From the NCBI GenBank assembly GCA_963663135.2, contig CAXXRM010000003.1, positions 365,480 through 429,479 of the forward strand: a stretch of DNA of 64,000 bases, in the 5' to 3' direction. Position numbers and translations under genes: made by a program. Below are positions 33,625 through 42,616 of the stretch, in pieces (within the stretch, counting starts at the first letter, position 1; each line of letters starts with the position of its first letter). This DNA is from Io17-Chloro-G2 sp963663135 (GTDB taxonomy: Bacteria > Chloroflexota > Dehalococcoidia > Lucifugimonadales > UBA3495). The notes below the pieces were generated by a model. That model did not search any database. It worked only from the letters and a program-made list of their open reading frames with translations, and was not told the DNA's origin.

Positions 33625-34674
33625 GTGTTGACCCTTTGGACGCTCAGGGTGTTGGGCGCCGGAGGATTTGGGGTCCTGGGGTGGAGGCTGGGGGCCCTGG
33701 TGTCAGAACTAGTCATCGGCCAGCAGCAGTATTTGCCTTGGGGCTTGGCCCTGACAATAACCGGAGTGGCCTTGGGGGCGCTGGCAACCCCATTTTTGGT
33801 CGTCCCACCCATGCGTAAAGCCGCCGAATTCATGCGCTCCATACCCGGACCCACCCTGATGGCGGGGACGATCGGGTTGCTGGTGGGATTGATGGCGGCC
33901 TTCCTGATTTCCATTCCTCTGTACACGCTGAGCGGCTGGCGGGGATGGGGCATTCCCATCATGGTCAGCGTTTTTCTGGGGGCATTGGGCCTCTGGTTGG
34001 GGGCCAACCGCCAAACGGATATCAAAGCGCTGTTTCCATCCCTGGAGGGAAAGCCCCCAGAGGTTGAAATTCCTTCCGGCGGCAAGATCCTGGTGGACAC
34101 CAGCGCCATCATCGACGGGCGCATCGCCGACCTCACCATCACCGGGTTTCTGGACGGCACCCTGATCATTCCCCGGTTCATCCTCGACGAATTGCGTCAC
34201 ATCGCCGACTCCAGTGACTCCCTGCGGCGCAATCGGGGCCGGCGCGGCCTGGAGGTCCTGGGCCGGTTGAGGCGGGACGCCACGGTTTCACTGGAAGTCC
34301 TGGACATGGGAATCGAGACCGGTGAAGAGGTGGACGCCCAGCTAGTGAAGCTGGCCAAAGGGATGAACTCCTCCATTCTCACCACAGATTACAACCTCAA
34401 CCGGGTGGCCGAGTTGCAGGGAGTCCAGGTGCTCAACGTCAACGAGCTGGCCAACGCCCTGAAGTCCGTCGTGCTGCCCGGCGAGGAGATGCGGGTCAAC
34501 ATCGTCCAGGATGGCAAGGAGGCCGGCCAGGGAGTTGCCTACCTGGACGACGGCACCATGGTGGTAGTCGAGGAAGGACGCCGCTACGTGAACTCGGTCC
34601 ATGACGTGGTGGTGACCAGGGTGCTGCAAACCGCCGCCGGCCGCATTATCTTCGCTCACCCCAAGGGGGGTTGA
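33625..34674 (+). CDS. Membrane-anchored PIN-TRAM domain protein (YacL-like)
   Basis: A 349-residue protein with four predicted membrane helices in residues 8-125 (for example LALTITGVALGALATPFLVV and GTIGLLVGLMAAFLISIPLY). A cytoplasmic PIN nuclease domain follows (ILVDTSAIIDGRIADL with Asp158, then RFILDELRHIAD and a late SSILTTDYNLNRVAE), then a C-terminal TRAM domain (about 285-345, VAYLDDGTMVVVEEGRRYV). This is the YacL architecture, which commonly precedes ispD in Firmicutes and Chloroflexota. GTG start with GGAGG at 33611-33615. It is four bases upstream of ispD, so co-transcribed; the substrate is probably RNA but is not established. Confidence 0.92.
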   Translation: MLTLWTLRVLGAGGFGVLGWRLGALVSELVIGQQQYLPWGLALTITGVALGALATPFLVVPPMRKAAEFMRSIPGPTLMAGTIGLLVGLMAAFLISIPLYTLSGWRGWGIPIMVSVFLGALGLWLGANRQTDIKALFPSLEGKPPEVEIPSGGKILVDTSAIIDGRIADLTITGFLDGTLIIPRFILDELRHIADSSDSLRRNRGRRGLEVLGRLRRDATVSLEVLDMGIETGEEVDAQLVKLAKGMNSSILTTDYNLNRVAELQGVQVLNVNELANALKSVVLPGEEMRVNIVQDGKEAGQGVAYLDDGTMVVVEEGRRYVNSVHDVVVTRVLQTAAGRIIFAHPKGG

Positions 34675-34678
34675 ACTC

Positions 34679-35443
34679 TTGGCGTCCAACCTATCTGACA
34701 CGGTATCCGATATGCCGGCAGACAGCCCTAACCCGGATGGGGTGGGGGCGGTGGTGGTTGCCGCCGGCAACAGCAGCCGCATGGACGGAGTGGACAAGAT
34801 TTTTGCTCCCCTGGCCGGCGTTCCCGGCATCGTCCACGTGTTGGACCAGCTGGAGGCGTTCCCTCCGTTGCAACGCGTGGCGATTGTGATTGGGGCGGGC
34901 AGCCTGGACCGGTGCCGGGCCCTGGTAGACAGCCGGGGCTACCGGAAGATCGCCGGGGTTTGCGTTGGCGGGTCCCGCCGCCAGGACTCGGTCCGGTTGG
35001 GCCTGGAGCGCCTTGCGGAGACATCGGCCCAGGACCCGGCCCCGCCGGAGTGGGTTATGGTCCACGACGGCGCCCGCCCCTGCCTGGACCAGGGCATCCT
35101 GCAAAGAGGCCTGGAGGCAGCCCGAGAATCGGGCGCGGCGGTGGCCGGGGTCCCGGTGAAGGACACCATCAAGGAGGTTTCGGAGCAAGGCCTGGTGACC
35201 TGGACACCCCCCAGGGAAGGCCTGTGGGCGGCCCAGACTCCCCAGGTTTTTCGATTTTCCCTGCTGTGGGACGCCCACCAACGATGGGAAAGCGATGTGA
35301 CAGACGATGCCACGATGTTAGAGCGACTGGGGCAACCGGTTAGGATGTTCCTCGGCAGCTACGAAAACCTGAAGGTAACCACTCCCGAAGACCTGGCCAT
35401 CGCCGACTTGATTCTTGGACGCACGGTCAACTCCACCGCATGA
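34679..35443 (+). CDS. ispD: 2-C-methyl-D-erythritol 4-phosphate cytidylyltransferase
   Basis: A 254-residue IspD, which joins CTP and MEP in the non-mevalonate isoprenoid pathway. The nucleotide-binding motif VVVAAGNSSRM is at residues 25-35, followed by VGGSRRQDSVRLGL, VMVHDGARPCLD, GVPVKDTIKEV and QTPQVFRF, all standard. The N-terminus may start at TTG 34679 or ATG 34712; the first 20 residues are not conserved. It follows the PIN-TRAM gene by four bases and precedes ispF by 75 bases. Confidence 0.95.
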   Translation: MASNLSDTVSDMPADSPNPDGVGAVVVAAGNSSRMDGVDKIFAPLAGVPGIVHVLDQLEAFPPLQRVAIVIGAGSLDRCRALVDSRGYRKIAGVCVGGSRRQDSVRLGLERLAETSAQDPAPPEWVMVHDGARPCLDQGILQRGLEAARESGAAVAGVPVKDTIKEVSEQGLVTWTPPREGLWAAQTPQVFRFSLLWDAHQRWESDVTDDATMLERLGQPVRMFLGSYENLKVTTPEDLAIADLILGRTVNSTA

Positions 35444-35518
35444 ACAAGCCAACGGTGAGACTGGCCCAGTGCAACATAGACCCAAAGGGAAACGACCCCA
35501 AGCGCACCAAGATGACCA

Positions 35519-36031
35519 GTGCCTGACGACGAACCGTTGGAATTCCGGACCGGAATAGGATTTGACGCCCACCCCCTGGCGGAAGGGCGCAGCCTGGTGT
35601 TGGGCGGAGTGAGCGTGCCCTTCGAGCGGGGCCTGTCGGGGCACAGCGACGGCGACGTGCTGGTCCATGCCCTGATGGATGCCCTGCTGGGAGCGGCCGG
35701 CCTGGGCGACAAGGGGGTCCACTTCCCTTCCACCGATCCGCAATACAAGGACATTTCCAGCCTGATTTTGCTGGCCCGGGTGGCAGACCTGGTGGGCCAA
35801 GCCGGTTGGCGCATCTCAAACGTTGATGCTACAATGTTGGCGCAAAAGCCCAGGTTGGGCCCCTTCATTTCCACTATGAGGCTGCATACCAGCGAGGCTC
35901 TTTTGGTGCCCCCGGACCGGGTCAGCATCAAAGTAACCACCACCGACTACATGGGTTTTATCGGCAGGGAGGAAGGCATTGCCGCCTGCGCGGTGGCCGC
36001 GCTGGCAAAAGGCTTGGCAACTAGGCAATGA
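35519..36031 (+). CDS. ispF: 2-C-methyl-D-erythritol 2,4-cyclodiphosphate synthase
   Basis: A 170-residue IspF, forming MEcPP in the same pathway as ispD. It has RTGIGFDAHPL with the zinc-binding Asp-x-His, LGGVSVPFERGLSGHSDGDVLVHALMDALLGAAGLGDKG, FPSTDPQYKDISS, and the C-terminal KVTTTDYMGFIGREEGIAACAVA. Length and motifs are complete. GTG start at 35519. Its stop overlaps the cysS start by four bases (ATGA), showing coupling. Confidence 0.96.
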   Translation: MPDDEPLEFRTGIGFDAHPLAEGRSLVLGGVSVPFERGLSGHSDGDVLVHALMDALLGAAGLGDKGVHFPSTDPQYKDISSLILLARVADLVGQAGWRISNVDATMLAQKPRLGPFISTMRLHTSEALLVPPDRVSIKVTTTDYMGFIGREEGIAACAVAALAKGLATRQ

Positions 36032-37401
36032 GGCTTTACAACACCCTGACCGGAGAGGCCCAAGAGTTCGCGCCCGCGGACGGGAAAACCGTCAAGATGT
36101 ACGTCTGCGGCGTCACCCCGTATTCCACCACCCACGTGGGCCACGCCCTGAGCTACGTCGCTTTTGATGTTCTGCGCCGGTACCTGGAGTACCTGGGTTA
36201 TTCGGTCAAGCATGTCCAGAACTTCACCGACGTGGACGACAAGATTATCCAAAGAGCCCAGGAGCAGGGCATCGACCCCACAGCGCTGGCAGACGAGTAC
36301 ATTGAGGATTTCTACCGGTCGGTGGATGCACTGAACGTGCAGCGGGCCCACATCTACCCTCGGGCCACCCAAGAGATCGACCCGATTATCCAGACCATAG
36401 CGACCCTGGTGGAGAAGGGTTTCGCCTATCCCGCCGGCGGCGACGTCTTTTTCCGCGTCACCCGAAGCGACGGCTACGGCAAACTGAGTCACCGCACCCT
36501 GGAGGGCATGCAGGCCGGCGCCCGGGTGGAGGTGGACAAACACAAAGAACATCCCATGGACTTTGCCCTGTGGAAGTCGGCCAGGCACGGCGAACCGGCC
36601 TGGGAGAGCCCCTGGGGGCCCGGCCGGCCGGGCTGGCACATCGAATGCACCAGCATGTCGATGACCTACCTGGGGGAGACCCTGGACATCCACGGCGGGG
36701 GCCAGGACCTGATCTTCCCCCACCACGAAAACGAAATCGCCCAGAGCGAAGCCAGCACCGGCGTCCAGCCGTTCAGTCATTACTGGGTCCACAACGGGCT
36801 GCTCCAGCTGGGCCAGGACAAGATGAGCAAGTCCCTGGGCAACCTGGTCTCGGTGGAGGAGGCGTTGGAACGGCACTCCGCCGAGTCGCTGCGCCTCTAT
36901 TTCCTCAGCTCCCACTACCGGAGCCCGCTGCAATACACCGACGATGGATGCGCGGCCATGGAACGCAGCCTCCAACGTTTGCGGGAGCCTCTCACCAGGG
37001 AAAGCGGGGGCCCTGAGGCGCTTGACCCCAGCACCTTTGAATCGAGATTCCATCAGGCGATGGACGACGACCTGAATACCCCCAGGGCTTTGGCCGCCCT
37101 GTTCGACCTGTCCCGGGAGATCAACCGGCGCAGCGCGGACATGGACGTAAAGGCCGCCCAGGAATGCCTGCAGAAGTTGGGCAGCGTGCTCGGATTGACC
37201 CTTGTTCCGGAGACCGCGGACACCGCGGATAATTTGGCCGCCCAGCCCTTTATCGAAATGCTGCTGGCCACCCGGCAGAAACTTCGGGAAGCCAAGCAGT
37301 ACGCTTTGGCCGACCAGATTCGTGACGACCTGGACCGGCAGGGCGTGACCCTGGAAGACACTCCCCAGGGTTCTCACTGGCACTACCGGAACCCCGGCTA
37401 A
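36028..37401 (+). CDS. cysS: Cysteine--tRNA ligase
   Basis: A 457-residue class I aminoacyl-tRNA synthetase. Zinc ligand Cys27 is in KMYVCGVTPYSTTHVGHA, with THVGH as the HIGH-type motif; WHIECTSMSMTYLG carries the second Cys, DLIFPHHENEIAQSEA follows, and KMSKSLGN is at 265-272. The C-terminal DALR-like helical domain covers about 325-445. It is in one transcription unit with the PIN-TRAM protein, IspD and IspF. Confidence 0.97.
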   Translation: MRLYNTLTGEAQEFAPADGKTVKMYVCGVTPYSTTHVGHALSYVAFDVLRRYLEYLGYSVKHVQNFTDVDDKIIQRAQEQGIDPTALADEYIEDFYRSVDALNVQRAHIYPRATQEIDPIIQTIATLVEKGFAYPAGGDVFFRVTRSDGYGKLSHRTLEGMQAGARVEVDKHKEHPMDFALWKSARHGEPAWESPWGPGRPGWHIECTSMSMTYLGETLDIHGGGQDLIFPHHENEIAQSEASTGVQPFSHYWVHNGLLQLGQDKMSKSLGNLVSVEEALERHSAESLRLYFLSSHYRSPLQYTDDGCAAMERSLQRLREPLTRESGGPEALDPSTFESRFHQAMDDDLNTPRALAALFDLSREINRRSADMDVKAAQECLQKLGSVLGLTLVPETADTADNLAAQPFIEMLLATRQKLREAKQYALADQIRDDLDRQGVTLEDTPQGSHWHYRNPG

Positions 37402-37501
37402 TCACACCCCCCGCCAAATAACCGCACGCGCCGGCAACCAACCGGCCTCTTTCCCAATACCGGCCCACCGCGTTACCATGTAGGCGTGACCACGTGACCT
37501 A

Positions 37502-37775
37502 GGGCCTTTCGATTGTCCCACGTCATTATTATGAAAATAGGCTGTTTTCATTCTCCATACGTGGTCTTGGAAGACCATCCGCAATTTTCGCCGCAATGGG
37601 AATCCAAAGACCTGATCATGCGCCAAGACGGTTATGCCAACCAAGACGCGCCAGGTGGACAGGTCGGTGTCCCACCCGGACCATTCCTGCAGTCCCACAT
37701 CAGGTTGGATGGGAGAAAGGGCTCTGGATTCCCGCTGCGGCGAGAATGACGGGGGGTTGTGATGACAATCGAAAG
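37502..37775. repeat. Dispersed inverted-end repeat, copy I with outer arms
   Basis: The gap 37402-37857 contains GGCCTTTCGATTGTC (37503-37517), a GAAAATAGGCTGTTTTCATTC hairpin arm, left end TTCGCCGCAATGGGAATCC, and the interior CGCCAAGACGGTTATGCCAAC. The right end GGCTCTGGATTCCCGCTGCGG to GAGAATGACGGGGGG (37754) is followed by ATGACAATCGAAAGGCGC, the inverse of the left outer arm. Confidence 0.85.
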
Positions 37776-37857
37776 GCGCAACCACGTAACTGGCGAACCC
37801 TTGATCTCCGCATGAATCACCTAAGCCCGGCCCACTTTACCGCCCGATCGGAGGCCC

Positions 37858-39246
37858 ATGCTGGATAGCGCTGTACTTGAATCGCTGGCCAAGGTGGTTG
37901 GCGACGAGAACGTCCTGACCGACGCCTATGACCTGGACCGTTACTCTGCAGACGCGCTCAATCCCTTCCGGGCCTTTGGCGCTGAGGAGGCTTTCGACCG
38001 TTTGGCCGACGCGGTGGTGCGTCCTTCCTGCGCCGGCGAGGTGGCCGAAGTGGTCCGCCTGGCATCCCTGGAGAGCGTTCCAGTGGTACCCCACGGCGGC
38101 GGCACCGGGGTAATGGGGGGTGTGCTTCCGGTGCGGGGCGGGATTGTCCTGGACTTGAAGCGGATGAACCGGATCCTGAGTATCAATCCTACCGATCTGA
38201 CGGCCCAGGTGGAGCCGGGCGTGGTCCTGAAGGACCTGGTGGACGCACTGGCCGAACACGGCCTGATGCCCGGCCACGACCCGTACAGTGTGCCGATCGC
38301 CACCGTGGCCGGCGCCATATCCACCAACGGCGTGGGTTACCGGGCCGCCGCCTTTGGGCCCATGGGGAGCCAGGTGGTTGCCCTGGAAGTGGTCCTGCCC
38401 GACGGCCGCACCATGTCCACCAGGGCTGTTCCAAAGTATTCGTCTGGCCCCAACCTGAATCACCTGTTCATCGGCAGCGAAGGCGTCTTCGGCGTTATAA
38501 CCCAGGCCACAATCCAGGTATTCCGGCTGCCCGAGGCGCGGACCTTCAGCGCAGTGGACTTCGACAGCTTCGACACCGGATTCCAGGGGGCGGCGGAAAT
38601 ACTTGCGTTGGGCATACGGCCCACGCTGTTGGACCTGTCGGATGACGAGGAGGGCATACGGCTCCACCTGCTTTTCGAGGGGTTCAAAGAAGGAGTGGCG
38701 GCCCAGCACCAGCGATCGTTGAAGGTGCTGACCGGCATGGGCGGCAGGCCGGTTGGCCCGGAACCCACCAAGGCCTACTGGCGAGACCGGCACCGGTCGG
38801 GCTACAACTACAAACGCACCTCGCTGGGCAGACCCCGGAAGGACCGGTGGCAGCGGTGGGGCGGTCGCAGCATGGACTACCTGCACATGGCCCTGCCGAT
38901 ATCCAAGGTCCTGGAATACCGGCGCCGCTGCGAGGAGATCATGGAAGGCACCGGCGTGCGGGTTACCGAGTATGCCATCTGGAGCCGTCCCGAGTTGTTT
39001 TCCATGCTGGTGACACCCACAGCCGGCGCGGACGATGATTTTCGCGCCAACCTGTCCGGGGTGGTGGAGCAGGTGCTGACGCTGGCCCAGGACATGGGCG
39101 GAATCATGGAGTATTGCCACGGGGTCGGGGTCAAGCTCAATCACCTACTGGCCCGGGAGATGGGAGTAAGCCACCAGGTGGTCGGGTCCATCAAGCAAAC
39201 ACTGGACCCGGCAAACATTTTGAACCCGGGGAAGTTGGGATTGTGA
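37858..39246 (+). CDS. FAD-binding oxidoreductase, GlcD / D-lactate dehydrogenase type
   Basis: A 462-residue two-domain flavoprotein of the GlcD/VAO family. The FAD-binding PCMH domain has VPVVPHGGGTGVMGGVLPVRGGIVLDLKRMNRIL and HDPYSVPIATVAGAISTNGVGYRAAAFGPMGSQV. The C-terminal substrate/cap domain ends with YCHGVGVKLNHLL, QTLDPANILNPGKLGL, a signature of D-2-hydroxyacid dehydrogenases. It likely oxidises D-lactate, glycolate or a similar hydroxy acid. No GlcE or GlcF genes are adjacent. Confidence 0.92.
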   Translation: MLDSAVLESLAKVVGDENVLTDAYDLDRYSADALNPFRAFGAEEAFDRLADAVVRPSCAGEVAEVVRLASLESVPVVPHGGGTGVMGGVLPVRGGIVLDLKRMNRILSINPTDLTAQVEPGVVLKDLVDALAEHGLMPGHDPYSVPIATVAGAISTNGVGYRAAAFGPMGSQVVALEVVLPDGRTMSTRAVPKYSSGPNLNHLFIGSEGVFGVITQATIQVFRLPEARTFSAVDFDSFDTGFQGAAEILALGIRPTLLDLSDDEEGIRLHLLFEGFKEGVAAQHQRSLKVLTGMGGRPVGPEPTKAYWRDRHRSGYNYKRTSLGRPRKDRWQRWGGRSMDYLHMALPISKVLEYRRRCEEIMEGTGVRVTEYAIWSRPELFSMLVTPTAGADDDFRANLSGVVEQVLTLAQDMGGIMEYCHGVGVKLNHLLAREMGVSHQVVGSIKQTLDPANILNPGKLGL

Positions 39247-39284
39247 CCACCCGTCAGGGTGTTTCGGTGGTCGTCAGATTCTCC

Positions 39285-39660
39285 CACGTCACTGGCATGA
39301 AAGTAGGCCATTTTCATTCTTGCACGTGGCATGGGCAAGGCCACCCGTCATTCTCGCCGCAGCGGGAATCCAGAGCTCCTTTTGTCATTCGCCCTGGCCT
39401 GGATAAGCAGACACGGTGCGGAGGCAAGGACGGCCCAATTGGGTAAGGCCAGAGATACTGAACACCCACACCGGGTTGGATGGGAGAAAGGGCTCTGGAT
39501 TCCCGCGGCGGCGAGAAAGACGGGGGTGGTGACGTTTTCATCGCTGAGGACGCCGAGATGTTTGGGTAAAATGGACCCAAACAAAAAACTCCGCGCTCTC
39601 GGCGCTCTCGGCGGTGAAAAGGGCTCTGGATTCCCGCGGCGGCGAGAATGACGGGGGGTG
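39285..39660. repeat. Dispersed inverted-end repeat, copy J, compound
   Basis: The gap 39247-39755 begins with the arm ATGAAAGTAGGCCATTTTCATTC (39297-39319), then the left end GTCATTCTCGCCGCAGCGGG at 39347, and right ends GGCTCTGGATTCCCGCGGCGG at about 39491 and again at 39623. Between the two right ends is GAGGACGCCGAGATGTTTGG. It appears to be two overlapping copies. Confidence 0.8.
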
Positions 39661-39755
39661 AGGGACGGCAGTCGGGGTCAAGCTCCGGCCCATAACGCCG
39701 ACGCCGGATGTATTTCGGACGGGTATGCAGATTCATCACGTGGGGGTGTCAACAC

Positions 39756-40694
39756 ATGCAACACATTTCCTGGGAGGATGCCCCGGACCGGTGCTACGTT
39801 TTGGGTCCCTACCGCAGTCCGGTAGCGACCGTTGCCCCGGGCGAGACCTTCACCGTGGCGACCCTGGATGCCTTCGGCGGCCAGGTAACCTCGCCGGATA
39901 CGCTGCCGTCGCGGGTACTGGCAATGCCCTATGTCAATCCCGTGACCGGTCCCATTTACGTGGAGGGCGCCGAGCGGGGAGATACGCTGGCGGTGACGAT
40001 CCACGACCTGCAACCAACCCGGGATTTCGGCGTCAGCGCCACCATCCCCGAGTTCGGCGGACTGTGCGGCACGTTCCTGACCCGTACTCTCAACGAGCCG
40101 CTCCCGGAGAGAGTGTGGGTCCATCCCATCGGCCCCGAGGGAATAATCTTCGATCCCCAATTGGCGATTCCGCCCATACCATTGGAGCCCTTCTACGGGA
40201 CTATCGGCACTTCCCCTGAGTTGGAAGCGATTTCAACACTGGCTCCGGGCTTCCACGGCGGCAACATGGACGCCCCGGAAATGTGCCCCGGCAACACCGC
40301 CTACTTCCCGGTTAACGTGCCCGGAGCGCTGCTCCACCTAGGTGACGGCCACGCCGCCCAGGGAGACGGCGAGGTTTCCGGTGTGGCGGTGGAAATCCCA
40401 ACCCAGGGGACCTTGACTGTAGACCTGATCAAGGGCCAGGCAATTGCCACGCCCCGGGTGGAAAACTCCGAATTCTTGATGGTGGTCGGCAACGCCCGGC
40501 CCATGGAAGACGCCGCCCGAATCGCCTTCTACGAACTGGTGCGCTGGCTGGAGAAAGACTACGAGATTGACCAGCTAAGCGCCTACCAGCTTTGCTCCCA
40601 GGTGGCCAAAGTCCGGCTCGCCAACATGGTGGACATCCTGTACACCATAGTGGCCAAGTTCCCCCGGGAGTTCCTGCCGCCGCGCCGGGGGTAG
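39756..40694 (+). CDS. Acetamidase/formamidase family protein
   Basis: A 312-residue FmdA/AmdA-type amidase that releases ammonia from formamide or acetamide. Characteristic parts are the cupin-like N-terminal sandwich (PVATVAPGETFTVATLDAFGGQV), GPIYVEGAERGDTLAVTIHD, and the core GNMDAPEMCPGNTAYFPVNVPGALLHLGDGHAAQGDGEVSGVAVE, with the conserved acidic and His residues. The ATG at 39756 is preferred: GGGGGTG lies upstream and the conserved domain begins immediately. Isolated gene; the exact amide is unknown. Confidence 0.92.
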   Translation: MQHISWEDAPDRCYVLGPYRSPVATVAPGETFTVATLDAFGGQVTSPDTLPSRVLAMPYVNPVTGPIYVEGAERGDTLAVTIHDLQPTRDFGVSATIPEFGGLCGTFLTRTLNEPLPERVWVHPIGPEGIIFDPQLAIPPIPLEPFYGTIGTSPELEAISTLAPGFHGGNMDAPEMCPGNTAYFPVNVPGALLHLGDGHAAQGDGEVSGVAVEIPTQGTLTVDLIKGQAIATPRVENSEFLMVVGNARPMEDAARIAFYELVRWLEKDYEIDQLSAYQLCSQVAKVRLANMVDILYTIVAKFPREFLPPRRG

Positions 40695-40792
40695 GGGGAC
40701 GGGGTTGCCGTCGTCTGGGAAGTTATGGGGCAAAACAAGCAGGTCCTGGATCTGGCCAACATTCTGAAACCCGGGGACTTGGGGCCCTAGGC

Positions 40793-41045
40793 AGGGTCTT
40801 TCAATTGTCCTTAAATCCCTCCGTCATTCTCGTCGCAGCGGGAATCAGTGGTCCATTGGCCCGCTACTCCCGTCATTCTCGCTGCAGCGGGAATCCAGAG
40901 CCCTTTCTCCCATCCAACCCGATGTGGCTCTGCATAAATGGTCCAGGTGGGACGTCGACCTGCCCACCCGGCGCGTATTAGTTGGCATAGCCGTCTTGGC
41001 GCATGATCGGGGCTCTGGATTCCCGCTGCGGCGAGAATGACGGGG
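40793..41045. repeat. Dispersed inverted-end repeat, copy K plus an extra left end
   Basis: GCAGGGTCTTTCAATTGTCC (40792-40811) is the outer arm; left end CGTCATTCTCGTCGCAGCGG (40821) is repeated at 40870 (GTCATTCTCGCTGCAGCGGG). The interior includes CCCATCCAACCCGATGTGG and TTGGCATAGCCGTCTTGGCG. The right end GGCTCTGGATTCCCGCTGCGG to GAGAATGACGGGG ends at 41044. It fills the gap 40695-41068. Confidence 0.88.
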
Positions 41046-41068
41046 AACAATTGGGAGGCCCTGAGGAC

Positions 41069-41521
41069 CTAGGCCTCCCGGTTCACCGGCGTTCGGCAGG
41101 ACGGGCAAAAGGGAGCGTTGCATTGCGTTCCCGTAACCGACCGGACGTCATGCAAGAGTTGCAGCACGAACTGGTGGTTGTTCTTAGCCGTCTCTGACCC
41201 GTAAATGACCGTCTTCGGTGAGCCGTGCGGGCCGACTCCCCGCGCTTTCAAGACGCCCCCGACGTCCTCAATCTGGCGCAGCAGTTGGTCCACACCCCGA
41301 TTTGCGAGCTCCGCATCCCCCTCTGCCAAGCCTGCTCTGATGGCCTTGAGATTACGGATGAACTCGGTTTTGTGCTTACCCCTTGGGTGACTTGCCTGGA
41401 CCGTGGCGATTGTGTCGTTGATGTGGGCGATCAAAACCTCTGTGCCGTTACTTGGGGGTTCTTCAATCTCATCCGGATTGAACAACGCCAACTGTTCCGG
41501 GTCTTGCCGGTTACTGCCCAT
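41069..41521 (-). CDS. Small protein downstream of the nuclease-methyltransferase gene
   Basis: A 150-residue protein I do not recognise. Residues 1-30 are acidic and disordered (DPEQLALFNPDEIEEPP), the middle is helical (VLIAHINDTIATVQ, TEFIRNLKAIRAGLAEGDAELANRGVDQLLRQIEDVGG), and the C-terminus has a Cys cluster CNAPFCPSC that could bind zinc. Start: ATG 41521, 13 bases after the stop of the methyltransferase gene, with AGGGGAG 8 bases before it; an earlier Met at 41542 overlaps the upstream gene. Spacing and strand make it a partner gene of the interrupted methyltransferase, perhaps a specificity or regulatory subunit. Confidence 0.75.
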   Translation of the reverse strand: MGSNRQDPEQLALFNPDEIEEPPSNGTEVLIAHINDTIATVQASHPRGKHKTEFIRNLKAIRAGLAEGDAELANRGVDQLLRQIEDVGGVLKARGVGPHGSPKTVIYGSETAKNNHQFVLQLLHDVRSVTGTQCNAPFCPSCRTPVNREA

Positions 41522-42616
41522 CCGCAAATCTCCCCTACACAACCAGGTTTGAGCCTATCGGGCGAGGCTTGCCGCCGTGGACGGACGGCTCGGCGCACCA
41601 CTTGGCGGCCAAGCGGCGCACCGCACGGTAAGTTGCTTCGTCGAACCCCAGCAGGTCGCAGACCACCCGGCGGTCCAGCAGGGCGCGGTTGGGGTCGGCG
41701 TCGGCCAGGTAGGCAGGCTTAAACTCTTTGTCCCGGAATTCTTGGAAGACGGCCTCGGCCTTAGCTAGTTGTTCGTCGCTGAGGGAGCGGAAGTCTAGGA
41801 TTGGGAGAGACTCCGCGGAGCGGATGGTCATGCCGGCTTTGCTGGATTGCTGACGGCTTGAGTGCCACCAGTAGAACAGTAGGCCTAGAGTGGAGTTGCC
41901 CCACACCGAGAAGGCGTAATCAAATCTCTTGTCGGAGAAGATGACGTTGGGCCACACTCTCCCGCCGATGGCCTCCCCATCGGTGAAAGCAATTGCCAGA
42001 GCCTGGGAGCCAAAGGTGAAGTCTCGGTTCAAGTGGGAGCGGCTGGCGGTAGCCCAGAGTTTGGCAGCTTTGCTTTCCATGCCCTGTCTCACCTGCAACT
42101 GTGAATCAGGTGCACAAACGAGTCGAGTCTCTTTCGTGGCTTTGTGGTTCCATAAGGCAGGGTAGGTGGCCGTGGGACTAGGAGGCGCTTGAGTGAACGG
42201 CCCTTTATGCGCGACACTAACAAATAGCTGAGAGTCTAGCCCGCGCTGCCCAACTTGCTTCAGAAGAGCTATTGGCAATTTCCGACCTTCTGGTTCTGCG
42301 GGTAGCCAGAGCTTCCCTTTGGTGAGTGAGTAAGCCGCCTGTGCCACAGATGCATCGAGTAGCCGGGCCGCTCCCCATCCGGTTTCATGGCTGTCCAGGG
42401 GAGCATTCAGTACATCGCCCGCCACCGCGTTGCCGCGAAATAGGGTGAGCCCCCCGTACGGCCCGTCCTCTAACCGCCTAGGCGAAGCCCCGGACAACGC
42501 CGCCTTGGAGAGTTCTTGCGCGTCCACGAAATTACTCGGCTTGCGCAGCAATGAGATGAAGGTCCCTCTGGCGCCTGACTTCTCGCTGGGTGCCAGCTTC
42601 CGGCCAATTACTAGTA

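Noticed and set aside
35947..37383. Minus-strand 478-codon frame opposite cysS
   Set aside because: Shadow of cysS, which has intact catalytic motifs.
37837..39144. Minus-strand 435-codon frame opposite the GlcD-like gene
   Set aside because: Shadow; no start context and no recognisable domain.
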